Positions 1 to 9,854 of a stretch of 64,000 nucleotides of DNA are shown here, piece by piece; position 1 is the first letter of the stretch, and every line of letters starts with the position of its first letter. The stretch covers positions 1 through 64,000 of the forward strand of contig JAFQOI010000023.1 of the NCBI GenBank assembly GCA_017403285.1, written 5' to 3'. The notes under the pieces are model-generated. The model saw only the letters and a program-made list of their open reading frames with translations, searched no databases and was not told the origin of the DNA. The translations under genes and the position numbers were made by a program. Origin of the DNA: a bacterium (lineage in GTDB: Bacteria; Cyanobacteriota; Vampirovibrionia; Gastranaerophilales; Gastranaerophilaceae).

Positions 1-91
1 AATATAAATAAAATCTCATTCAAATAGAGGTATTTAAAAGTAAAAAAAAACAACATAATTCTTGTAGTAAACGTATAAAATCGGTTAAGGT

Positions 92-550
92 ATGCCATTT
101 CGCTATAGACTGCAAAAAGTTCTTGATTTTAGGATAAAAAAGAAAGAAGAACAACTGCAAGAGGTAATAAAAGCAAAGAATGAGGTAGATAGAATACAAG
201 GACTTATTGATGATAATAACCGCGAGATAGCAGGTGTAATCCATACAATGAGAACTACAAATGATTATAGGCAAATGGATGCCTATGATAAATACCTAAA
301 ACACTTATATGTAAAAGGTGAAGAGTTAGAAAGGCAGAAGCAAGAAGCAATAGAAAAATTAGAAATTGAAAAACAAAAACTAGTTGAACGTGAACAAGAA
401 GTTAAAGTTCTTGAAAAACACAAAGAAAAGATGCTTGATGCTTACAAAGAAGAACAAAAAATAATAGAAAATAAAACATTGTCGGAAGTGGCTGTTCAGA
501 AATATTTTAGGTTAAAACAAGAAAGAATCGAAGAAGAAGGCGAAGACTAA
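92..550 (+). CDS. fliJ: Flagellar export protein FliJ
   Basis: A 152-residue, highly charged and almost wholly helical protein, which fits FliJ in length and composition. FliJ is the cytoplasmic coiled-coil component that works with the FliI ATPase and FlhA in flagellar protein export. It opens with the family pattern F-x-Y-x-L-Q-x-V-L-D-x-R (residues 3-14), and the rest is long Lys/Glu-rich coiled coil. An AAGG ribosome-binding site precedes the ATG. A FliK-like gene and a hook/basal-body gene follow with very short spacing, so this is the tail of a flagellar operon whose earlier genes would lie before position 1. FliJ sequences diverge strongly, so the call rests on the N-terminal pattern, the coiled coil and the neighbours. 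Confidence 0.82.
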   Translation: MPFRYRLQKVLDFRIKKKEEQLQEVIKAKNEVDRIQGLIDDNNREIAGVIHTMRTTNDYRQMDAYDKYLKHLYVKGEELERQKQEAIEKLEIEKQKLVEREQEVKVLEKHKEKMLDAYKEEQKIIENKTLSEVAVQKYFRLKQERIEEEGED

Positions 551-560
551 AGGATAAAAA

Positions 561-1181
561 ATGAATATTACATCCAAACAAGAAAAAAACAATGAAATAA
601 AACCAGAAAATAATATACAACTCAATGAGCAGGATGTTGCTATACTTGAGCAAAATGTTAATATGCCATTTTCAAATATATTATCCCAACAGCTTACGGG
701 TTCTGCTGAAATTTTAAATAATAGTATGGATTATTTTAACTATGACTCAATAAATATGAGCTTTGAAGATGCAATGTTCTTCGTAAATCTTACGAAAGAA
801 GGACAATTTACTGTTAATGCAACTCCAGAAGGAACTTTTCAGTCAATAGTACAAACACAGATAGCACAAACTACTGCCGTACAAAAAACTGTAGAAGTTA
901 CTAATCAAATAACAGAGTTGATTACAAAAGCGCAAAGCACACAACGACCTGTTAGAATTTCTTTTGATAATGATGTATCTGTAATTATCAAGATTGATAA
1001 ACACGGAAAACTTACAGCAGAGTTTATTCCTGGAAGTATCGAAGTTGAAAATTATCTTAGAAATAATATCTCTGCTTTAAAACAAAAATTCGATGAACAA
1101 AATCTTCCATACAACGATTTGTTCTACAGACAAAATGGAAAACAAGGAAAAAGACAAGACAAAGAAAGAGGTGAAAAATAA
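561..1181 (+). CDS. FliK-like flagellar hook-length control protein (short)
   Basis: A 206-residue protein between fliJ and a hook/basal-body gene, the usual place for fliK. The N-terminal 120 residues are low-complexity and rich in Asn/Gln/Thr. Residues about 130-190 match the layout of the FliK C-terminal domain: a V-R-I-S-F / V-I-I-K-I-D strand pair, a K-L-T-A-E-F strand, then a helix with alternating N, L and K residues. The tail is basic (GKQGKRQDKERGEK). FliK measures hook length and switches export specificity at the FlhB gate. This copy is shorter than typical FliK (about 350-400 residues), so it could be another hook-associated protein with a FliK-like fold. Its stop codon overlaps the next start (TAATG), implying translational coupling. 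Confidence 0.55.
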   Translation: MNITSKQEKNNEIKPENNIQLNEQDVAILEQNVNMPFSNILSQQLTGSAEILNNSMDYFNYDSINMSFEDAMFFVNLTKEGQFTVNATPEGTFQSIVQTQIAQTTAVQKTVEVTNQITELITKAQSTQRPVRISFDNDVSVIIKIDKHGKLTAEFIPGSIEVENYLRNNISALKQKFDEQNLPYNDLFYRQNGKQGKRQDKERGEK

Positions 1182-2017
1182 TGCGTGATGCATTTATAAC
1201 GGCCTTAAATACACAAAAAATATCGGCGGAATGGGTAAAGAGTATTTCAGAAAACTTGATTAATGTTTATACCCCTGGCTATCGTGAAAGGAAGTTTACT
1301 TTCAAAACTTTTCTTGATGGGTCAGTTGTTGATAATACATTGAGGAATATTGGTCAAGGGAAGTCTTCTCCTGGTACTTCTGACGAAAATATTTATCTTG
1401 AAGGTTCTGGATATTTTGTTTTGAGAAATGATCACGGAAGACTTGTATATACCAGATTGGGTGAATTTAAGTTTGATGGTGAAGGTGTATATAGAAGCCC
1501 TGATGGACAAGCCGTTCAAGGCTATATTTTAAATGACAAAGGTGAAATAATGAATGGCGCAAAACCTGTAGATGCTGAATCATTTGTTGATACTGCATTT
1601 GACGGTGGCGCTGCTTCTGTGCCTACGACAAATATAAAATTATGGATAGATCCAAGTAATGGGAAATATCTTGGAAAATATGAAGAGTTTGAATTTAAAG
1701 ATGATGGAATTTTATACGGAAAGGCAGATGGTGGAAAGGTTATGACGCCATTGTATAAGGTTGCTGTTATAAACTTTCATAATCCACAACAGTTATTTGA
1801 AGTCGCTGAAGGACAGTTTATTGAAACCGCGGATTCTGGTAGACCAATTGTAGGTCGAGGCGAAGTTAGAGGTGGTTTGATCGAACTTTCAAATGTCGAT
1901 TTTGATGCTAATACTGCATATTATCAACAAGCACAAATGCAGCTAGAACTTGCTAATCAGTTGATAAAATCCCATAAGCAACTCTTGCAAAATGCCATAG
2001 AATTAATGAGTGGCTAA
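1181..2017 (+). CDS. Flagellar hook-basal body protein (FlgE/F/G family)
   Basis: A 278-residue rod/hook-type protein. The N-terminal helix (residues 1-35) carries the family pattern of an Asn-containing segment followed by NVYTPGYRERK, equivalent to the N-x-x-T-x-G-[YF] motif of FlgB/C/E/F/G proteins. A GSGYFVL stretch at about residue 75 matches the G-x-G-F-F-x-[VL] motif. The C-terminal helix contains LSNVDFDANTAYYQQAQMQLE, the conserved L-S-N-V-[ND] motif followed by the export/assembly helix. Length fits FlgF or FlgG rather than a full FlgE. It probably forms part of the distal rod or proximal hook. The start overlaps the FliK-like stop by one base, and a strong terminator follows, making it the last gene of the operon. 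The exact paralogue cannot be fixed from this window. Confidence 0.8.
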   Translation: MRDAFITALNTQKISAEWVKSISENLINVYTPGYRERKFTFKTFLDGSVVDNTLRNIGQGKSSPGTSDENIYLEGSGYFVLRNDHGRLVYTRLGEFKFDGEGVYRSPDGQAVQGYILNDKGEIMNGAKPVDAESFVDTAFDGGAASVPTTNIKLWIDPSNGKYLGKYEEFEFKDDGILYGKADGGKVMTPLYKVAVINFHNPQQLFEVAEGQFIETADSGRPIVGRGEVRGGLIELSNVDFDANTAYYQQAQMQLELANQLIKSHKQLLQNAIELMSG

Positions 2018-2035
2018 GAAAATTATAAAAAGTAT

Positions 2036-2068
2036 AAAAATCGGCTTAAAAAATTAAGCCGATTTTTT
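2036..2068 (+). terminator. Rho-independent terminator of the flagellar operon
   Basis: A perfect inverted repeat, TCGGCTTAA and TTAAGCCGA, separated by AAAA and flanked by A- and T-runs. It ends in six T residues and lies 18 bases after the hook/basal-body stop codon. Confidence 0.9.
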
Positions 2069-2124
2069 ACTAGGTGGCAAAAAAAATTTTATTCAGTTTT
2101 TTGAACTCTTGAAGGGTTCATTTA

Positions 2125-2868
2125 ATGAAAATCTCGCAAATAAATATAATAAATAATCATATAAATAATACTAGGAATTTCAACAAACAAAATAATTTTA
2201 CGAAAAATGCTAATGTTGATAGTTCTTCTTTTTCTTCATATTCTGCTGAAAATATAAAAGCAAATTTTATGCCATCTTTTTCTGCGGCAAGAAAAGTTGG
2301 CAAAACAGGTATTATTGAAAGAGAAACAGGTAATATTGTTCAAGTGGATGTAAGAAGAGAAGAAATTGGACCTTATATTACTTATACTTTAAATTCAGGA
2401 AGAAAAGAACTTGGCTTTTTGACAATGAATCTTGATTCTATTTATCCTATTCCTGAACAAATATTTACTCTTAAAAATGATAATATTCCAAAAATAACAA
2501 ATCTAAGAACACTTGCTGGTGAAAAATATGCCGGTATCGGTACTTCCTTAATTAAATTGGCAATTAAAGAAAGCAAAAATAATGGCAGTAATGGTAACTT
2601 ATGGCTAAACGCTGAAAAGGGTTATGGAAAAACGCTAAGTCCTTATCGAAGTGACGAAAATCCTATTCCGTTCTATTATAAACTTGGTTTTAAAGCCTTA
2701 AATGAAGACATAGATCAATACATACAAACTTGTCTTGATATGCAAGAATACAATAAACTTCCAGCCATTGCAAAACTAGTTTTAATGCCAGAAGCAGTTG
2801 CAAAATTCCCACAAGACTTTACGCAATTGTCTATCTTTAAAGATGACAATCAAATTCTTGCAAGTTAA
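2125..2868 (+). CDS. GNAT-like acetyltransferase with Asn/Ser-rich N-terminal leader
   Basis: A 247-residue protein. Residues 1-50 are low complexity and Asn/Ser-rich (MKISQINIINNHINN) and end near PSFSA, resembling the leader of two other large proteins in this window. Residues about 70-200 look like a GNAT fold. The motif A region carries AGEKYAGIGTSLIK, the acetyl-CoA pyrophosphate-binding loop type, and motif B carries PIPFYYKLGFK. Substrate is unknown. GAAGGG, 16-21 bases upstream of the ATG, is the only nearby ribosome-binding candidate and sits rather far away. The 3' end overlaps the convergent LUD-domain gene by four bases, with no terminator between them. An acetyltransferase is the best reading, but no catalytic assay-level residue is certain. 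Confidence 0.6.
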   Translation: MKISQINIINNHINNTRNFNKQNNFTKNANVDSSSFSSYSAENIKANFMPSFSAARKVGKTGIIERETGNIVQVDVRREEIGPYITYTLNSGRKELGFLTMNLDSIYPIPEQIFTLKNDNIPKITNLRTLAGEKYAGIGTSLIKLAIKESKNNGSNGNLWLNAEKGYGKTLSPYRSDENPIPFYYKLGFKALNEDIDQYIQTCLDMQEYNKLPAIAKLVLMPEAVAKFPQDFTQLSIFKDDNQILAS

Positions 2869-3521
2869 AATCCTATTTCTTCTCCAGTTAGGATTATTTT
2901 AATTCTTCCTTTTGGCTTGCATAATCTTGTTATAACCATTTGAGCACATATAGAATCATTTGATGTGCAATTTGCACAAGTTCCTGTTATTACGCAAGGT
3001 GTATTTCGTTCTGAAATTTTTGCTATTTTTTGCATGTTTATTGGAGCTGCAACTGTTCTTGCTCTTTTAATTGCATCTTCAAGTGTAGGCATTATTTTGT
3101 TTACGCTTGATATTATTACTACACTTTTGGGTCCATATATTAATGCTGCAACTCTGTTGCCAGTACCATCAATATTAACAAGTTGTCCATCTTCAGAAAT
3201 TGCATTTGTTCCCATTAAGTAAGTATCACAAAGCAATGATTTTCTTATTAATTCAGTTCTTTCTTCAGGAGATTTCGCAGAATCTCTGTCAATTACAGAA
3301 TATCCATTTTCTTTGATGTGGTTGATTAATCCTGTTTCAGCAATAGAAACAGAACCGCCCCAAGCAACAACGTCAGTTTTAGGTATAAGTTCAATGGCTT
3401 TTTGTAAAGCTTCTTCTTTTGTATCTACATAATAAGCATCAAAATATCTTTTTTGAAGATTGATAACAGTTTTGTTCCCAAGCTTTTGATTTCTTTCTTT
3501 TATAAAAGCATTCTGAATCAT
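2865..3521 (-). CDS. LUD-domain protein (LutC/YkgG-like, DUF162)
   Basis: A 218-residue protein with the lactate-utilisation (LUD) fold seen in stand-alone DUF162 proteins. It shows a central TDVVAWGGSVSIAETGL segment, then LMGTNAISEDGQLVNIDG-type and NRVAALIYGPKSVVI segments typical of the family. The C-terminal third has a Cys cluster (PCVITGTCANCTSNDSICAQM) that could bind a metal or Fe-S cluster. The start was set at 3521 because GGAGGAT lies a few bases upstream of that ATG; the longer frame to 3563 has no such site. Stand-alone LUD proteins are widespread in anaerobes and their substrate is not firmly known. No lutA or lutB is adjacent, so a lactate role is not supported here. Confidence 0.75.
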   Translation of the reverse strand: MIQNAFIKERNQKLGNKTVINLQKRYFDAYYVDTKEEALQKAIELIPKTDVVAWGGSVSIAETGLINHIKENGYSVIDRDSAKSPEERTELIRKSLLCDTYLMGTNAISEDGQLVNIDGTGNRVAALIYGPKSVVIISSVNKIMPTLEDAIKRARTVAAPINMQKIAKISERNTPCVITGTCANCTSNDSICAQMVITRLCKPKGRIKIILTGEEIGF

Positions 3522-3629
3522 ATATCCTCCATAATTAATTATTGTAAATAAATTGTACCACATGCCTGATTTAATAACAAAAAAAAAAATTAGAAGATTT
3601 AAAAAAGCAAAGGTTTATGAGGATTTACA

Positions 3630-6600
3630 ATGAAAGTTAGAACAATTAATAACACCAATGTTTTCAGTTTTAAAAGTCTTAGAACTGATAAAAATAACGT
3701 AGCGACACTAAAAAATGGTAGTAATCCAATATTAGAAAATAAAAAAGAAAATATACTTACATCTCTTGCTTGTATTGCTAATAATCCAAATAGAGCAAAT
3801 ATTGAATTTTTGTTAGATGTAGCACAAAATCTCAATTATGGTCAAAATGGTAATTCAGAGTTTAGAGATATTATTGATGAAACAACAGAAGCTCCGATAG
3901 AAAGAGAAAATACAGATTGGCAACTCGTTATTGGGGAAACTATAAAACAAGCTCTTTCACAATCACCAGAAGATGTTAGCGATTTAGAAATTGCATATAA
4001 AAATCTATTTAATATAAAAGCACCTCTTTCTCAACAACAAAAAGAAATATTAGATTTGAGAAATGAGTTTAAGAAAAAAGTTGTTAATCAAAATTCATTA
4101 ACTGATACAGATGCTCTTACAAGAAGTGCTAGTGTGTCTAAAAATATTGATTATTTTATTTCATCTTCTGAAATTTCATTGCCTCAGAAAAAGGAATGTT
4201 TGGAAAAATTCTTATATCTTTTATCTGATGAATATCCAATAGAACCTCAACTCGCGGATAAAAAAATTCAAATCCTTGATGAAATGTTAAATGACTTATT
4301 AGTTAAAGTTCCAAATGAGGAAATACTTAGAACAAAAGGTGTTAACCAATTATACTCTGGTATATGTGCTGCAATATCAATATGCAGAAAAGCAGTTGCT
4401 TATGAAGATAAACCTCGTTATATAGATTTAGTTTTAGAAGAATTAAAAGATAGTCCTACTATGGAGGTTTATGATGTAACAGATTTAGAATCTGGCAAAA
4501 AAGTTCATATCCCTAAAATTAGTATAGATTACGACACTGCAATTTTGCAGGGATACAGAATATTGGATACATCAGCACATCATTGGATGCAAAATGCACA
4601 CGCATCTGGTGATGGCACTATACAGACGGAAACTTATACTGCATTTGAAGATGAAACATTTGGTATCTTCAATGACTCTAGTTGGTATGAGTGTTTTAAT
4701 CCTGAATTATCAAACGAAAAGAAACTTTTGAAAAATCTAATTAGAGAAAAAGAATTATTGGATTTTGTATTAAAGCAAAAGAAAAAAATAAAAAATGCTT
4801 CTGAGCAAATTGAAGGGGCAAAGAAACAAAGACAAGAAACACAAACTAGACTCAATGGTGAAATAAATAGAGCTTTTTCTTCAATTTTTCCTGAAATGTC
4901 AAGTGTTGATATGTCCAGTCTTATACGCTCAGTAATGGATTTTTATAAGGGGACAAAACAAAATAATGAAGTTAATATATCTAGTAAGATGTCTTTGGAT
5001 GTTAAAAAAGATGTAATTGCTGATTTTATAAAAGAACAAACAAATACTCCGGCAGAGGATGAACAAACAAACAAAGCAATAGATGAAAATGCAAAAAAAA
5101 TACTTTCATTGATTGAAGAATATGTGCAAGAAGATATAGCAGTAAAACAGTTATCTAGTTATAATTCTCATAAGGCTCAATATACTTATTACAACAGGAT
5201 GTTTCAGTTGGCTGCTGCGCATAGAATGGCTATGGAGGCAGATGTAAATCTTAATACTGGCATTGTCAGATATGAAAAACTTTCAGGGCTTCCTGGTAGA
5301 AATAAGCAAATAACATCTTATCTTGAAAGACTTGGTAAATCATTTGATAAACCAGAAATATTAGAATATTACTCCAGAGGACAATCAAAACAAGAAACTA
5401 AAAAAGAACTTTTATATGACACTATTAAAGTTAATGATATTTTAACAAGACAGTTAGATAATATTTCAAAAACTGTTTTTGGTTTTTCTACAAAAGAACA
5501 AACAAAACAAATCCTTTCAAATGTTAGAGAACAGATTAAATATGGCAATACAGAACTTGCTGCTATGGTTTCTTCTGTTGCCGGAATAAAATCAGACAAG
5601 ACTCAAATAGTAAATTATCTAGATAGAGTAATTAAGAAATTTGATACAGATATTTCTGATGATGAGATAGATGATGCAATTCGACTTTTAGGATTTGAAG
5701 ATAGAATTCACATGTTCAAATCAACATTTATGCAATTTATTTCTCATTTGACCGATGGTATTTCGCAGGAAGAAATGCAAGAACTTGCAGAAAGATTTGG
5801 TGGCGAAGATAAGGTTGCTCTTGCAATTCAGGCGGAACAAGATAAATTTATTCAAATGAATAATGAATATAATGCAATTCTTGAAAGATGGGAAGTCCCT
5901 TCTTCAAGACAATTGATTATTGAAAAACTTGAAAAAGATCAAAATATTCTTTCTCGCAAAAAATTGGAAGTATTGAAGAAAAAGTTTGATAATGTTCGTT
6001 ATCAACAAAGTCAGAATGAAAATATAGAAAATACAAAAGACCGACAAAAAGCCAATAAAAGACTTTATGAATTCACAAATGACGAACTTGATATTTTAAG
6101 ATCAATCGAAAAGTCTTTGCCATTTATGAAAAAATATTGTAAGACTGGCTATAATATGCTTAATAAAGAATTGTTCGATGAACTAGAAAAACAATATGCT
6201 ACTATTGGTATGTTAAATGGACAATTCTGGGTTAGAGAAGAAGGTTCTTCTGGCTTGTCTTCAAATGAACAAGTTAGAATCATTGAACAAATGACGGGTA
6301 AACCTTATCATATTCAAAGAGATATTGAAAAAGCAGTTAAACAAGTTAAAAAAGGTGATGGTAGCGGCATCATAAGTTATAGTGTTGACGATAAATCATA
6401 TGCATTTCACGCACAGTATGTGCCATCTGTAACATCAGAAAAACTTGATGCTAAATCAGAACAAAGAGAAGATGTTATTTGGACAGATAATTCTTGGGGT
6501 AAGGCCGAAAAAGAACATTTTTGGAATGGCAGAAATGGCTTTAATTACACTGATTATGGCTCTGGCTATGGTTGGAAAAATGGATTCATTTTAGCTAATG

Positions 6601-9446
6601 ATTTAAGAATTGGACAAGATGTAAAATCTGTTAAAAACTCTGTTGGGGTTGATTCTAAAGATAATGATGAGTTTTCATTGCTTTTAGATATGGTTTTGCC
6701 AGGGACGCCTGTTGATGCGTATCAAAAATTATATAAGATGTTTTCTTATATTCTTTCAATGGATCAAGGTGCTGAATATTTCTCTGCACTTGAAAATGTT
6801 TTAAAATCAGGTGAAAAAATTAATGTAGAATATCTGGAAGGACTTGATGGGCTCGTTGAACAAAAAACAGAAGCACTTCGAAAAGAATTAGATGGGATAA
6901 AAACAAAAGAAGATTTTGAAAAACTTCCTAAAGATAATTATTTAAGATTTGTATTAGAAGCACTATCTATATACAGTGCAACTAACAATCCTACTCTTGC
7001 TGATAGTGTTTTAATGGCAAATTCTATTGAAGAGTTAGAAGAAATAAAAGAAGAAATGCCTGAAGAACTTATCCAAGAAATAGGCGGTATTATTTGTAAA
7101 ACAGATGATACAATAGAAAAATTATTATTTGCTTGTAACGCTGATATAACTTCGGTATTTGATAAAATTGAAAAAGATTATGATGTTATACTTGATAGAC
7201 AAAAACGAGCAGAAATATTAAATGAAATATTTATGCTTAATGAAGGTTCTAGCAAATTAGAATCTTTAGATGGTTCACTCATAGAATTTGAAAAAGCATT
7301 ACTTCAACAAACAGAAATTGCTGCAAATGAAAATATTTCAGATGCTAAGGCAAGAAAATTATTTATTGAGCAGGTTCAAAGAATATTAAGAAAAGAAATT
7401 GATGAATATTTGAGAATTAAATCACTTGATACTCCAATTCTTGTTAATTCGCCATTACACGATGAATTTATAGCGGCATTAGACAAGTATCTTGCTCCAA
7501 CATCAGATAAAGATCTTTTGGATTTGATTATTGGGTTGCAAAATGCCGGCTATGAACAAGCAAATGCCTTTATTGATTTATTGACGCCAGAAGATTTGGG
7601 ACTTGATTTTAAAGATCCTTATGAATTCGTTAGAATGATTAAATCAGGAGATAGTGCGGCAAATAAGAGTTTTTCTGAAATTATTGCCAGCAATATAATA
7701 AATTCCGAATTAAAACGTTCTGGTTCAGTTGAAGTGCCAGATGAGGATGATGGAAATGTTAATGTTCAAATGTCCCCTGATGATTTGTATAGAGCATTAT
7801 ATGTTAAATTGGCGGATTTAGACGTTCAAAAATATATAAGAGACTTTAAAGCAGAAGCGTTTATGAAATACAAGGTTAGACAAGCATTCCCTCAGCCTAT
7901 TGTTATAAAAGATGAGGAAATGGAAAAAACTTGTGTTGAAATGTACCAATATTTCGATGGTATTATGCAAGATATTGATAAAAATAACTTTATTATTACT
8001 GTTTTTGATGTCTATTCTGAGATTAAAAAACAAATGGAGTCTACTCGTTTAAATGAGCTTATAAATGAGGGTAAACCTTTTGAACTGGATTCAACTTTAA
8101 GAGAAGAAATTTCTAATATTCTGAAAATTTTGCAACCTTATAGTGTTTATTTAGGACAAGATGAGACTCTTAACTTGATCAAAAAACCAGTTGATGGACT
8201 TATTACGTCATTGAGCGCAAATTCATCTGTGGTTGATGCAAAAACAGCAAAACAAATGTTTGCAGAAATACAGGGTGTTTTTGATTCTTGGGCAACATCT
8301 AACGTTGTAAGAGAACATTTTGTTCAAAATAATAAAGAGAGTGTTGAACAGATTAAAAATACAACTGCATTATTAGTTAATGCCAATATTGCTCCTCGAT
8401 ATAGAAATGAAGCATTTGAAAGAATTCATAAGATTGTTTCATTGATGAAAAATGCTGAAAATGAAAATGAATTGGAATTTAGACAAAATGAATTTATGGA
8501 TTTCTTTATTAATCGTCATATTATTAAAGATCCAACAAAATTGTTGAGTGAATGCGTAAGAATGGTTCAAGAAGGTAAAGAAGAAACTCAAGAATATGTC
8601 ATTTTAAAAAGTTATCTTTTAAAATCACTTAAAGTAGCACAGCAAACAAAAGCACAATACAAAATGGTTCAAAATGCGCATGAAGGAATAACTTCTAAAA
8701 CAAGAGAACTTTTACCAATGTTTAGTGTAAAACTTACAGATGGAACTAAAGAAAGTATGAATAGTGAAATGGGTATGATTTATTTAATCAATCAACTTGA
8801 AAATGAATCTGATCATTCAACGTTGAAGTTATTTTTAGCCCAAACAGGACTTTCTAAATTGTCTTTAAATGCTCTTATTAATCATTTTAATGGGGAAAAA
8901 TCTCTTGAAATAGTTAATGAAACCTATGTTGAGATTATGAAAAGTATTGATGATTTTGAAAAACTTAATCAACTTGCTGATAAATTTATGAACTTAGGTA
9001 AAGTTCCATTTAAAACGCTCGAAGAAGCGGTGAAATATTTAAGAGAATTTGTAGCAAGAAAATCTAAAAGAAATAAAGATAGTGGCGTTTTTGAAAAATA
9101 TTTTGAATATATTGATGCTATTCAAATAAAGAAAGAATTGCAAAATGCCTCTCCAGATATGATTCTGCCATTGGTTTCTTCTTTGAATAGAGATGCAATT
9201 GCGTATTCTGGTGAATCAGTTAATGCAAAAATTGACTATCTTGTTGGAATTTCTAAATTATTAAAGGATAGAAATGTTTTAATTGAAACAGTTGATGTTC
9301 CTGAAAATTCGGAAGAAGGTATTCGTAGAACAGAATTTAGACAAGAATATGAAAAAATTCAGCAAGAAATTCAAGACAGATTGCATAGTATTCAAGAAAG
9401 AATTGAAAAATCTGAATTTATGTCTGCATCATATGTTCAAGAGTAG
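3630..9446 (+). CDS. Giant 1938-residue protein with a probable split papain-type cysteine peptidase domain
   Basis: The largest gene in the window. The N-terminus (MKVRTINNTNVFSFKSLRTD) has no hydrophobic signal peptide but matches a leader shared with other proteins here. A candidate nucleophile lies in S-G-I-Cys246-A-A. The other boxes of a clan CA (papain/calpain-like) site come much later: YAF-His927-AQY and TD-Asn954-SWG, the latter followed by a W-x-G and Gly/Tyr-rich segment as in papain NSWG regions. The roughly 680 residues between Cys and His are helical and coiled-coil rich, with Lys/Glu/Gln bias, so the peptidase would be built around a huge insertion. Residues 1000-1938 are further acidic helical repeats without a recognised domain. 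Base composition resembles its neighbours. It could be an effector-like or structural protease; function is unknown. Confidence 0.6.
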   Translation: MKVRTINNTNVFSFKSLRTDKNNVATLKNGSNPILENKKENILTSLACIANNPNRANIEFLLDVAQNLNYGQNGNSEFRDIIDETTEAPIERENTDWQLVIGETIKQALSQSPEDVSDLEIAYKNLFNIKAPLSQQQKEILDLRNEFKKKVVNQNSLTDTDALTRSASVSKNIDYFISSSEISLPQKKECLEKFLYLLSDEYPIEPQLADKKIQILDEMLNDLLVKVPNEEILRTKGVNQLYSGICAAISICRKAVAYEDKPRYIDLVLEELKDSPTMEVYDVTDLESGKKVHIPKISIDYDTAILQGYRILDTSAHHWMQNAHASGDGTIQTETYTAFEDETFGIFNDSSWYECFNPELSNEKKLLKNLIREKELLDFVLKQKKKIKNASEQIEGAKKQRQETQTRLNGEINRAFSSIFPEMSSVDMSSLIRSVMDFYKGTKQNNEVNISSKMSLDVKKDVIADFIKEQTNTPAEDEQTNKAIDENAKKILSLIEEYVQEDIAVKQLSSYNSHKAQYTYYNRMFQLAAAHRMAMEADVNLNTGIVRYEKLSGLPGRNKQITSYLERLGKSFDKPEILEYYSRGQSKQETKKELLYDTIKVNDILTRQLDNISKTVFGFSTKEQTKQILSNVREQIKYGNTELAAMVSSVAGIKSDKTQIVNYLDRVIKKFDTDISDDEIDDAIRLLGFEDRIHMFKSTFMQFISHLTDGISQEEMQELAERFGGEDKVALAIQAEQDKFIQMNNEYNAILERWEVPSSRQLIIEKLEKDQNILSRKKLEVLKKKFDNVRYQQSQNENIENTKDRQKANKRLYEFTNDELDILRSIEKSLPFMKKYCKTGYNMLNKELFDELEKQYATIGMLNGQFWVREEGSSGLSSNEQVRIIEQMTGKPYHIQRDIEKAVKQVKKGDGSGIISYSVDDKSYAFHAQYVPSVTSEKLDAKSEQREDVIWTDNSWGKAEKEHFWNGRNGFNYTDYGSGYGWKNGFILANDLRIGQDVKSVKNSVGVDSKDNDEFSLLLDMVLPGTPVDAYQKLYKMFSYILSMDQGAEYFSALENVLKSGEKINVEYLEGLDGLVEQKTEALRKELDGIKTKEDFEKLPKDNYLRFVLEALSIYSATNNPTLADSVLMANSIEELEEIKEEMPEELIQEIGGIICKTDDTIEKLLFACNADITSVFDKIEKDYDVILDRQKRAEILNEIFMLNEGSSKLESLDGSLIEFEKALLQQTEIAANENISDAKARKLFIEQVQRILRKEIDEYLRIKSLDTPILVNSPLHDEFIAALDKYLAPTSDKDLLDLIIGLQNAGYEQANAFIDLLTPEDLGLDFKDPYEFVRMIKSGDSAANKSFSEIIASNIINSELKRSGSVEVPDEDDGNVNVQMSPDDLYRALYVKLADLDVQKYIRDFKAEAFMKYKVRQAFPQPIVIKDEEMEKTCVEMYQYFDGIMQDIDKNNFIITVFDVYSEIKKQMESTRLNELINEGKPFELDSTLREEISNILKILQPYSVYLGQDETLNLIKKPVDGLITSLSANSSVVDAKTAKQMFAEIQGVFDSWATSNVVREHFVQNNKESVEQIKNTTALLVNANIAPRYRNEAFERIHKIVSLMKNAENENELEFRQNEFMDFFINRHIIKDPTKLLSECVRMVQEGKEETQEYVILKSYLLKSLKVAQQTKAQYKMVQNAHEGITSKTRELLPMFSVKLTDGTKESMNSEMGMIYLINQLENESDHSTLKLFLAQTGLSKLSLNALINHFNGEKSLEIVNETYVEIMKSIDDFEKLNQLADKFMNLGKVPFKTLEEAVKYLREFVARKSKRNKDSGVFEKYFEYIDAIQIKKELQNASPDMILPLVSSLNRDAIAYSGESVNAKIDYLVGISKLLKDRNVLIETVDVPENSEEGIRRTEFRQEYEKIQQEIQDRLHSIQERIEKSEFMSASYVQE

Positions 9447-9501
9447 TATACTTGAACAAAAAAGTTCAATATAGTAACATATTCGTAATTCGGAGATGAA
9501 A

Positions 9502-9777
9502 ATGAAAAAAATAATAACTATACTTTGTTTGATATTTGTTATGACAGGCATGTTTTCGCAAGTACTTGCGTTAAATGTGGGTACTTACAAAACAGAAACA
9601 GAATATGGTTTATTGGATGGTTTTAAAATTAATTGGAAAAGAAAAGATAAAAACAAACCATTTATTGAACCAAGAGAAGAATCAACAAAAAAAGAGTACG
9701 AAAAAGAATATAAAGATTATACAGAAAGCGAATATGAAAGAACACAGTTTATGTATAGGGGAATGTCAGTATTATAG
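9502..9777 (+). CDS. Small secreted protein, unknown function
   Basis: A 91-residue protein with a clear signal peptide: MKK, then a hydrophobic core (IITILCLIFVMTGMFS), then a likely cleavage after VLA (about residue 24). The mature part is about 67 residues, strongly charged and rich in Lys, Glu and Tyr. The start is placed at the second ATG because the CGGAG site directly abuts the first ATG (9496) but sits six bases before this one. It follows the giant gene by about 55 bases and ends at a strong terminator, so it may be co-transcribed with it. No family was recognised. Confidence 0.68.
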   Translation: MKKIITILCLIFVMTGMFSQVLALNVGTYKTETEYGLLDGFKINWKRKDKNKPFIEPREESTKKEYEKEYKDYTESEYERTQFMYRGMSVL

Positions 9778-9802
9778 TTAAAAACGATAAGAAATATTTG
9801 AT

Positions 9803-9838
9803 AAAAAAAAGGAACTTTTTAAAGTTCCTTTTTTTATT
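9803..9838. terminator. Bidirectional terminator between the small secreted gene and tpsB
   Basis: An inverted repeat, AAAGGAACTTT and AAAGTTCCTTT, with a two-base loop, an A-run on the left and a T-run on the right. It can end transcription from both convergent sides. Confidence 0.88.
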
Positions 9839-9854
9839 TTGTATATCTTCTATA

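Noticed and set aside
20-274. Minus-strand frame over fliJ
   Set aside because: Hydrophobic shadow frame opposite a well-supported flagellar gene, with no ribosome-binding site.
3522-3563. N-terminal extension of the LUD protein
   Set aside because: The strong GGAGGAT site is placed for the internal ATG at 3521.
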